From the NCBI GenBank assembly GCA_963597395.1, contig CAVBPX010000089.1, forward strand, positions 1 through 5,550: a DNA stretch of 5,550 bases. The letters are read 5' to 3'. Of the stretch, positions 1 through 5,550 are shown piece after piece. The notes beneath the pieces were generated by a model. The model was not told the DNA's origin. It ran no database searches and saw only the letters and a program-made list of their open reading frames with translations. The position numbers and the translations under genes were made by a program. The number at the start of each line of letters is the position of its first letter. Within the stretch, counting starts at the first letter, position 1. This DNA is from Hallerella sp963597395 (GTDB lineage: Bacteria > Fibrobacterota > Fibrobacteria > Fibrobacterales > Fibrobacteraceae).

Positions 1-38
1 TGTCAAAATTGAAAACCGCGCAGTCTCGTTTTGCTGTC

Positions 39-136
39 TGGCGTGGCCCAGGGGGGTGGATGCCAAATTTCAGCCTACCTTGCCCCTCGCCGGGAAGGCG
101 CCCGGCCCGGTAGGGCCACATCCGCCGGCAGGCGGA
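39..136. other. GC-rich block of nested inverted repeats
   Basis: Several perfect short inverted repeats are packed together. GTGGCCC (43-49) pairs with GGGCCAC (113-119), AGGGG (50-54) with CCCCT (83-87), CCGGG (90-94) with CCCGG (101-105), and TCCGCC (121-126) with GGCGGA (131-136) around a four-base loop. An alternative hairpin, GGCCC (104-108) with GGGCC (113-117), would compete with the outer stem. The first three stems nest into one branched structure. It lies about 140 bases past the helicase-like stop. It could be a structured RNA, a dispersed repeat, or part of a terminator or processing signal. No T-tract follows on either strand in the position of a normal intrinsic terminator. Confidence 0.4.
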
Positions 137-277
137 AAAGGTTCGCTTTGCAATAAAAACAGTTCGCTCCTCGAAAAAACTAGACGTGCAAAATGTCAAA
201 ACGCCTTTCGGAGGAAAGATGCCGTTTTCATCACTTTCTTCGGTCGTTCCAGAATGACATGTGAATGAAAGAGCAAG
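137..277. other. 3' flank of the helicase-like gene, no gene seen
   Basis: No credible coding region, tRNA or strong terminator is visible. The stretch contains GTTCGCT twice (141-147 and 162-168), several A/T runs, and on the minus strand TGTCATTCTGGAACGA (259-244), which resembles intergenic repeat words of the TCATCCTGGA type. How transcription of the two-gene unit ends cannot be read from the sequence. Confidence 0.6.
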
Positions 278-3200
278 TCAGCACACCCCGAGCGTTTCGC
301 GGATGGTCTGTTCGTCCGCATCGGGCGGGAAAAGGGCTCGTTCTTCGGGCGAAACATATACGAGAAGGCGTTCTTCTTCGGGGAGCGCGGAGCGGTCCCG
401 CAAAACGGCGGGCTTTGCCTGTGTGGAATAGAAAAAGGTTCCCGTCTTGATAAAGGCCTTTTCGGTAATTCCTTGCGTAATTGCTTCCTTGAGCGTCCGG
501 ACAACGGCGGGGCCTGCGCGGTGCAAACCGTGAAAGTGGAGCAGTCGGCGGAGAAGGCTCTTTTCGTGAATCGGGGATTCGGAATCGACGTAAAACTTTA
601 ATTGCGAAACCAGCTCGTCCCTGGACATTTCCGGAATAGGCGTTTCGCTTTCCGGTGTCCTTGGCGGGTGCACGATGCGGTAGGGCTCCGCATGAAGCTC
701 GACCGGGCCTTTTTCTTCGGATTTTTCGACGGGCGGCGGCGCAACGCTCTGTTCGACGGCGATGGTCGTGAGGATGTGGTCGCGTTCGTCCGCCTTGGAG
801 CGGAACCAGGTCGGTGCGTAGAGCTTGATGATTTTCCACCCGAGCTGTTTCAAAAGTTTGGGCCGGATGTACATTCTGTCTTCGACGCTGCGGGTCAAAA
901 AACGCGTGTTTTCGTCCGTATCGATTCCGACTAGGAAGTGCTCCGGATTGTTTTCGTCGCGGACGGCAAAGGAAACCGTAAAATCGCCGTAGCCCCAGTT
1001 CTTTTCCGCCTGGAAACTTCCCGTGTGGATTTCTCCGTCAATTTCTTCTTCAAGCGGAGAAAGGATCGGGTTCGAACCGAAAATTTTTGCACTTGAACTT
1101 TCGGAGGCAAAGTGCAAAAATTCCAGATAGGCGTTGACTCCCGGATTTGCCGACGAAACCTTTCCCGGAATTTCTTCGCCAAAAACCTGGAGGTTTGAAA
1201 GCGCAAGCGTTGCGCAAACATTCACGTGCCGCGGCGTGATTTCTTCGCCTGCAACCGTCGCAATCGGTTCCGCACAAATGAAAATCGTGTCGCGGTATTC
1301 GCCGACCGCTTCTTCGGGCCTTTTGACATAAAGATCCCTGAGCGGATCCCCGGCAAAAAGAAAGCGCCTTAGGTCGGGATGGGCAGAAAGTTCCGCTTCA
1401 ATTCCCGCGAGAATTTCCTGTTTGCGGCTTTCCGTAGAGGTTAGAATGCCGAGCGACTGCATCGGGTGCCTTTCGGCGTGCCGAATGGTTTCGCTGGCAA
1501 TAACGCTCGCCAAATTTTTGACGGATTTTGTCACCTGAATCGCATGGGTCGCGGATTCGTTCGGCGGCGGGAACTTCTGGATTTTTCCGCCGTAAAAATG
1601 CCTGTTCGAAAAGTCAATCAGCACCGGATGACGATGCCTGGCGTTTAACGGAATGCGGTAGCGCTTTGCGCCCCTGTAAAGGGAAAATGCCAGAATGTTT
1701 TCGAATTGCGGGCCGAAAAACTCGGGCTTTTCCGGTGCACCGAAAATGCGCGGAAAGTTTGGCGCGGGCATGTTTGAGTCGCCGAGAAGCGTCACGTGCC
1801 GCGAACGCAAAATCGCGGGCATGGCTTCGAGCGGCGTCACCGCATCCGCATCCAGAATAACCGCATTTTCAAATAAAACATTTTGCGGAAGATTGGCAGT
1901 CTCTTCGAGCGTAAGAATGCAAAGGTTCTCCGGGGCCTTTTCCAGCTCACTCCTGAAATATTTTAGGTTCATTTCGAGCAGGTCGTCGGTCGCTTCGCGA
2001 AAGAGCTTTGCATTTTTGGAATGCGCCTTGGGCGAAAGCGAGAACACCGCCGGAAAAATTTTGCACGCTGTCTGAATTTGTACGGAATTCCAGAACCTTG
2101 TAAAGTCGGAAACAAGAAGGTTCTTGTTGGGACTATCTCCAAAAATCGCCTTTTCCAAATTCAGAAGGCCGAATTTTTGAAGTTCAATCCGCTTGGAATT
2201 AATTTGTACAAAACCGGGGAAAAGTTCGAGGGAATTTTTCCATCTTTTGAGAACTTCCGCCTGTTCCTCGACCGATTCGGGAGCTTCGGACGGGCAAAAC
2301 TCGAGTTCCGCGCAAAGGGCCTCGAACTCGGACCGGGCCTTTTGACAAAGTTCCCTGAGCGCTTCCGCATCGGGAATGTGGGCCCGAAGTGCACCGTATT
2401 TGGAAAGAATCGCAAGTGAGAGGTTCGCATATTCCCCTTTCGAAATCGCTTTTCGAAAATCGTAGAACCAGCGGATTTTTTCGCCGAGGACGTCCCAATC
2501 GGTATGTTCAAACTGCCAGTCCTGTCCAAGCAGGTGCCGCGCCATTACCGAGGCGTTCATGTAGAGCTTTTTGCATTCCTGCAGCAGGGAAAGCTCGTCC
2601 GAAAGGTGCAAAAGTTCTGCGTCCGTCTTGACGGCCTTCGGATTTTTGAGCGTCTTGAGAAGCGTCTTCTTTGCGTCGTGATAGTATTCCGAAAACACCT
2701 TGAGCTTTCGGTTCTGGTTGCTTTTTAAAATTTCACGGGCGGCGCCCAGTGGAGCGTCAATCGCCTCGGGTAAAAACTTTTCGGAACCGTTCCTTCGAAA
2801 TTCGGACCAGGCCTTTCCGGCGACGGGAAGTTCGCGGAGCGTTTCTTCGTAGGTGTCCCAGTCCTTTGATTCCAAATTCCATCCGTCAAAGGAGGGCGTC
2901 CGGGAATTGAATTCGGGCGTAATCGCCTGGCTGAGTTTTGAAAGTGCTTCGATGTCGATTTTTCCGTCAAAGGAAAAGTCTCCGGATACGCTTGAGGCGA
3001 GGGTGGCGAGCGTCTGGAATTTTTCGTTTGCGCTGTGAATTTCCGCTTCCAGCTTTTCTTTTTTTGCGGCGTCGAGCGTGCCGATGAAAATGCCGTCAAA
3101 GGCTTCGATGGCCTTTTGGATGTCCTTGATGGTTTGCCGTTCGAGGAGGTCTTCGAGAATTCCGCACGCGGTGTGAAAATCTTCGCGTCCGAGGTTTTCG

Positions 3201-4354
3201 GCGCCTTTAAAAACTTCGTCGTCCCAGACTTTTTTTTGCGAAATTTCGGAAAGGCCGATGAGAGATTCGACGAGCGTCGCGCCTTTGGGCCCGACGGGAA
3301 TGTTTACCGCCCGATTGTAGTTTGCAAGTTCGGTCCGGATTTTTTTGAGTTCCTCGCGGGACTTTTCAAGCGTCGTATCCTTGTAGATGGAGCTTTGACG
3401 AAAGAGAACCTTTTCCAGCCGAATGCGCGAAACGGGCTTTCGGTATGTGACGAGAATTTTCTTTTGGCGCGAGACGCTTTCCGCGGCGATGTTTGCCGCA
3501 AAATCCTCGGCTTCGGAACCGGGCGGCGTTTCGACAATGTCGATACCGCTTTGGGCGGAAAGGGATTCGAGCAGGGCCGTGGTCGCTTCGCTGTCCAGGG
3601 TGCGGACAAAGTAATGTTCCGTCGGGTCAAAAATTTCGTCCGGATTTCGCTCGTCCAGGTCCGAATCGGTGACGTGAAATCCGTCCTCGGAAAGAAGTTC
3701 CGCGCCCGCGCCCTTCGAAAGGTTCTCTTTCCAGATTTCGGATTCGAAATCCCGGTGCGCATAGAGGCTTGCCGCGTTGTAAAATCCGAGGAAGAGGCCC
3801 TTGGAGGTGCTTTTCCATCCGGCGACGGCATCGACGGCCCGCTCAACGGCCTGAAAATACTTGGCGGTCTGAAAGGCTTTTCCGTCCCAGAAAATTTTTG
3901 AAATGGGAAGATCCAGCTCGTCGCGGGTCTTGAGGCGGAGCGGAACGTTTTCGACGGGAGGCTCGTTTTTGAGCGAAACTGTCAGGCTCTTTCCATCGAT
4001 GTGGACTGGGACGAAAAGAAGCGGCGCCGTCCCCTGGGAGCGCAAAAATCCGACGGAAAGAAAGATGTTCTGTTCGCCGGTCGCCTTTTCCATTTCGCGG
4101 ACGGCAAATTCGAAGTCCGCGAGGACCGCGGCCCTTTCCGCTTCCGAAAGGCGCGAACCCGCCTGGATAAAGACCGATAGCGGCAACGCGACCCGTTTGC
4201 GGTACCACTTGTCCAAAAAGGAAATTCCGTCTTCGGCGATGAGCGGCGTCTGTGGCCGCGCCTTGGGGTCAAAGTTCAAAAAAACGCTTTTGGGACCAAG
4301 ATCAAAGGACGCAGCGCGCAAATGGAAATGTCTGGAAAAAAAATCGTCCGCCAT
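278..4354 (-). CDS. DUF4011/SF1 helicase-nuclease homologue with degenerate active sites
   Basis: A 1358-residue relative of the large DUF4011 - SF1 helicase - MTES_1575 (Vsr/PD-(D/E)XK-like) nuclease - DUF3320 proteins. Order of parts: a DL...FLNF motif (18-28) and DUF4011-like region to about 205 (APLLFVPVHI at 110-119, GLFLGFYNAASLYAHRDF at 186-203); first RecA-like part with a P-loop remnant (PPGSEAEDF, 277-285); a long helical insertion (about 325-810); Walker B and motif III remnants (VILDADAV 832-839, GDSNMPAP 858-865); second RecA-like part with ARHRHPVLIDFSN (905-917), GEYRDTIF (1018-1025) and NVCATLAL (1045-1052); nuclease-like domain (about 1098-1197); proline-rich linker; DUF3320-like domain (about 1241-1310); and a VLRDRSALP tail. 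The P-loop lysine, Walker B glutamate, motif VI arginines and nuclease aspartate are replaced, so catalysis is unlikely. ATG 4354 follows the gluQRS stop by 17 bases; the open frame above it lies inside gluQRS. Family assignment is by motif order from memory; the actual function is unknown. Confidence 0.85.
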   Translation of the reverse strand: MADDFFSRHFHLRAASFDLGPKSVFLNFDPKARPQTPLIAEDGISFLDKWYRKRVALPLSVFIQAGSRLSEAERAAVLADFEFAVREMEKATGEQNIFLSVGFLRSQGTAPLLFVPVHIDGKSLTVSLKNEPPVENVPLRLKTRDELDLPISKIFWDGKAFQTAKYFQAVERAVDAVAGWKSTSKGLFLGFYNAASLYAHRDFESEIWKENLSKGAGAELLSEDGFHVTDSDLDERNPDEIFDPTEHYFVRTLDSEATTALLESLSAQSGIDIVETPPGSEAEDFAANIAAESVSRQKKILVTYRKPVSRIRLEKVLFRQSSIYKDTTLEKSREELKKIRTELANYNRAVNIPVGPKGATLVESLIGLSEISQKKVWDDEVFKGAENLGREDFHTACGILEDLLERQTIKDIQKAIEAFDGIFIGTLDAAKKEKLEAEIHSANEKFQTLATLASSVSGDFSFDGKIDIEALSKLSQAITPEFNSRTPSFDGWNLESKDWDTYEETLRELPVAGKAWSEFRRNGSEKFLPEAIDAPLGAAREILKSNQNRKLKVFSEYYHDAKKTLLKTLKNPKAVKTDAELLHLSDELSLLQECKKLYMNASVMARHLLGQDWQFEHTDWDVLGEKIRWFYDFRKAISKGEYANLSLAILSKYGALRAHIPDAEALRELCQKARSEFEALCAELEFCPSEAPESVEEQAEVLKRWKNSLELFPGFVQINSKRIELQKFGLLNLEKAIFGDSPNKNLLVSDFTRFWNSVQIQTACKIFPAVFSLSPKAHSKNAKLFREATDDLLEMNLKYFRSELEKAPENLCILTLEETANLPQNVLFENAVILDADAVTPLEAMPAILRSRHVTLLGDSNMPAPNFPRIFGAPEKPEFFGPQFENILAFSLYRGAKRYRIPLNARHRHPVLIDFSNRHFYGGKIQKFPPPNESATHAIQVTKSVKNLASVIASETIRHAERHPMQSLGILTSTESRKQEILAGIEAELSAHPDLRRFLFAGDPLRDLYVKRPEEAVGEYRDTIFICAEPIATVAGEEITPRHVNVCATLALSNLQVFGEEIPGKVSSANPGVNAYLEFLHFASESSSAKIFGSNPILSPLEEEIDGEIHTGSFQAEKNWGYGDFTVSFAVRDENNPEHFLVGIDTDENTRFLTRSVEDRMYIRPKLLKQLGWKIIKLYAPTWFRSKADERDHILTTIAVEQSVAPPPVEKSEEKGPVELHAEPYRIVHPPRTPESETPIPEMSRDELVSQLKFYVDSESPIHEKSLLRRLLHFHGLHRAGPAVVRTLKEAITQGITEKAFIKTGTFFYSTQAKPAVLRDRSALPEEERLLVYVSPEERALFPPDADEQTIRETLGVC

Positions 4355-4362
4355 ATACAGGG

Positions 4363-4368
4363 AATATA
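4363..4368 (-). promoter_or_regulatory. Possible -10 element of the helicase-like gene
   Basis: On the minus strand TATATT lies eight bases before the ATG at 4354 and just after the gluQRS stop at 4372-4374. The gap (CCCTGTAT) has no Shine-Dalgarno match. If real, it would give the second gene its own leaderless transcript in addition to read-through from gluQRS. No good -35 partner is seen, and AT-rich sequence before a start codon can also simply aid translation. Confidence 0.25.
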
Positions 4369-4371
4369 AAT

Positions 4372-5253
4372 TCAAATATTCCGAAAGAGAACACTTTTTG
4401 CAATTTGAACCGATTCCGCAAGCGAAATGGAACCGGGGCGGGACAAAAGGCCCGCTTCGCGACAGACTTCCCCGAGAAGCGCCTCGGGCGAGATGCCGTT
4501 TTCCCGTTCTCCGCGGATGCTTGCCGCGTGTTCGCGTTTGGAAAGCTTTTTCCCGGCGGGGGAGCACAGGAGCGGATGATGCAAAAAGAGCGGCGGGGAG
4601 GTTCTCCCCAGGGCCTCTCCGAGGACTATCTGACGTGCCGTCGAACCGAGCAGATCCCTTCCGCGAACGACCAGTCCGACGTCTTCCTCGAAATCGTCCG
4701 CGACGACGGCAAACTGGTAGGTCCACTGCCCGAGCCTGTCCTTGAGCGCAAAGTCTCCGCACTGTTCCCGCGGATTCTCGCGGAACGTTCCGAGCGAAAG
4801 GTCCTTCCATTCGACCGTTGTGTCGGGAGTTTTAAATCGAACCGCGCTTTCGGCGGAAAAGGGAAGTTCGCGACTTCGGCAATGTCCGATGTAGATGATT
4901 TCGCCTTCCGTGTTCACGGGGTTTGTTTCGAACGTGAATTTTCGGGAACAATCGCAGGCGTAAACGAGATCCTTGGATTTGAGAAGTTCGAGAAACCGCT
5001 TGTAGCGTTCCGTGTTTTCGCTTTGGATGGATTCCGCTTCCCAGGTAAACCCGAGCCATTCGAGGTCTTCGCGGATGGCGTCGATGTAGGCCTTTCGCGC
5101 GCGGCTTTGGTCGTGGTCCTCGATGCGCAGCCGGATGCGAAATCCGAGGGTCTCCGCCGCGGCCCGAACATAGATGGCCGAGAGAACATGCCCGCGGTGC
5201 AAATAGCCGGTGGGGCTTGGCGCAAAGCGCGTAAAGGGTCGTGCGGTATCCAT
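4372..5253 (-). CDS. gluQRS: Glutamyl-queuosine tRNA(Asp) synthetase
   Basis: Cytoplasmic enzyme that activates glutamate with ATP and attaches it to the queuosine base at position 34 of tRNA(Asp). It is a stand-alone relative of the glutamyl-tRNA synthetase catalytic core without an anticodon-binding domain. The 293 residues are close to the E. coli homologue YadB. Visible motifs: APSPTG at 11-16 followed by the class I signature HRGH at 19-22; RIEDHD at 43-48, as in Glx synthetases; zinc ligands C100, C102, Y121 and C125 in the family's CxC...YxxxC pattern; RGRDLL at 197-202; and the KMSKS equivalent KLSKR at 236-240. The start was chosen because MDTARPFTRFAPSPTG matches the usual N-terminus. 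The frame stays open a further 81 codons upstream, but that stretch only translates a heptamer repeat. No Shine-Dalgarno site is seen. The gene ends 17 bases before the next gene on the same strand. Identification is firm. Confidence 0.95.
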   Translation of the reverse strand: MDTARPFTRFAPSPTGYLHRGHVLSAIYVRAAAETLGFRIRLRIEDHDQSRARKAYIDAIREDLEWLGFTWEAESIQSENTERYKRFLELLKSKDLVYACDCSRKFTFETNPVNTEGEIIYIGHCRSRELPFSAESAVRFKTPDTTVEWKDLSLGTFRENPREQCGDFALKDRLGQWTYQFAVVADDFEEDVGLVVRGRDLLGSTARQIVLGEALGRTSPPLFLHHPLLCSPAGKKLSKREHAASIRGERENGISPEALLGEVCREAGLLSRPGSISLAESVQIAKSVLFRNI

Positions 5254-5310
5254 GCCGTGCAAAATAGAAAATGGGCCGTGGCGGTTTACTTTCGCCTTGG
5301 AAGGAACGGC
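5254..5310. other. gluQRS leader between start codon and heptamer array
   Basis: Fifty-seven bases of non-repeat sequence separate the gluQRS ATG from the heptamer array. No ribosome binding site, riboswitch-like structure or operator is recognised apart from the TATTTT hexamer. In the gluQRS frame it is open, so it cannot by itself exclude an N-terminally extended product, but no family homology is seen in its translation. Confidence 0.5.
5261..5266 (-). promoter_or_regulatory. Possible -10 element of gluQRS (leaderless start)
   Basis: On the minus strand TATTTT lies seven bases before the gluQRS ATG, and no Shine-Dalgarno sequence is present in the gap (GCACGGC). This spacing would put the transcription start at or next to the start codon, as in leaderless transcripts. 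No convincing -35 hexamer is seen about 17 bases upstream, so this remains a weak candidate. Confidence 0.3.
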
Positions 5311-5492
5311 GTGAAGAGTTGAGTGTGGAGTGTGGAGAGTTGAGAGTGGAGTGTGAAGAGTGGAGAGTGGAGAGTGGAGAGTGGAGAGTGGAGAGTTGAG
5401 AGTTGAGAGTTGAGAGTTGTGAGTGGAGAGTGGAGAGTGGAATGTGGAATGTGGAATGTGGAGAGTGGAGGGTGGAGGGTGAAGTGTGGACG
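5311..5492. repeat. Heptamer tandem array, 26 units
   Basis: Twenty-six consecutive seven-base units in exact register, 182 bases with no insertion or deletion. The most common unit on the plus strand is GTGGAGA (for example five in a row at 5360-5394). Variants form local blocks: GTTGAGA at 5395-5415, GTGGAAT at 5437-5457 and GTGGAGG at 5465-5478; GTGGAGT and GTGAAGA also occur. Blocks of identical variants point to spread by slippage or unequal exchange. The minus strand, which is pyrimidine-rich, has no stop codon in any of its three frames across the array. It sits 58 bases upstream of the gluQRS start. Arrays of this kind occur between genes in several FCB-group genomes, as far as I recall; no function is known to me. 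Confidence 0.95.
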
Positions 5493-5510
5493 TCATCCTG
5501 GAGGGAGGTC

Positions 5511-5545
5511 AGAACTTAGAACTTAGAGCTTGGATCTTGGAATTG
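5511..5545. repeat. Second heptamer repeat, AGAACTT-type
   Basis: Five seven-base units in register: AGAACTT twice, then AGAGCTT, GGATCTT and a divergent GGAATTG. The period is the same as in the neighbouring 26-unit array but the unit sequence is unrelated. The two arrays are separated by 18 unrelated bases (5493-5510). The repeat may continue in altered form beyond the window edge. Confidence 0.7.
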
Positions 5546-5550
5546 CAAAC

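Noticed and set aside
205..218. Minus-strand hairpin CTTTC-CTCC-GAAAG followed by GCGTTTT as a terminator
   Set aside because: The stem is only five pairs with mostly A-T pairing and the T-run is short and offset, so it is too weak to call.
210..257. Plus-strand GGAGG with an ATG four bases later, encoding 12 codons
   Set aside because: The spacing is short, the peptide is tiny and unremarkable, and other starts in the window do not use Shine-Dalgarno sites.
56..268. Plus-strand 70-codon frame from a GTG at 56
   Set aside because: It runs through the inverted-repeat block, has no similarity I recognise, and its composition simply follows the GC-rich repeats.
3035..3901. Plus-strand open frame of 288 codons, and a similar one at 3903-4745
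   Set aside because: Both are antisense to the long minus-strand gene, have low-complexity F/R/G-rich translations and no domain motif.
3986..3994. GKS triplet in the helicase-like protein (residues 121-123) as the real Walker A
   Set aside because: It lacks the glycine five residues earlier, lies in the N-terminal DUF4011-like strand region, and the true P-loop position is identified near residue 279 by its context.
4355..4810. In-frame upstream extension of the helicase-like gene (152 codons to an ATG at 4810)
   Set aside because: It lies entirely inside gluQRS in another frame, its translation is arginine/proline-rich with no family similarity, and the ATG at 4354 sits just before the first conserved DUF4011 motif.
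4252..5322. Plus-strand open frame of 356 codons opposite gluQRS
   Set aside because: It is antisense to a gene with all signature motifs and shows no recognisable domain; long antisense frames here come from the codon bias of the real gene.

Overview
The window holds two complete genes on the minus strand, read from high to low coordinates, with no visible RNA gene or insertion sequence. Moderate GC, the lack of Shine-Dalgarno sites before both start codons, TA-rich hexamers just upstream of both ATGs, and long heptamer tandem repeats between genes suggest a member of the Fibrobacterota or a related FCB-group bacterium, possibly from a gut. This placement is a guess from sequence style; there is no marker gene.

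Layout from the right edge: 5493-5550 carries a short second heptamer repeat that runs toward the window end. 5311-5492 is an exact-register array of 26 seven-base units. 5254-5310 is a short leader. 5253-4372 is gluQRS, a glutamyl-queuosine tRNA(Asp) synthetase of 293 residues with all signature motifs intact. After 17 bases, 4354-278 encodes a 1358-residue protein with the full architecture of the large DUF4011 / SF1 helicase / MTES_1575 nuclease / DUF3320 proteins. The last 277 bases (277-1) hold no gene but include a GC-rich block of nested inverted repeats at 39-136.

The most interesting observation is that the large protein keeps the family's fold and length while nearly every catalytic position is replaced. 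The Walker A lysine, the Walker B glutamate, the motif III glutamine, the motif VI arginines and the nuclease aspartate are all gone, yet the reading frame is unbroken over 4 kb. It looks like a maintained, non-catalytic pseudo-helicase/pseudo-nuclease rather than a decaying pseudogene. It may work as a scaffold, a DNA or RNA binder, or the inactive partner of an intact paralogue encoded elsewhere. The two genes are probably co-transcribed, but the window shows no functional link between tRNA-Asp modification and the helicase-like protein.
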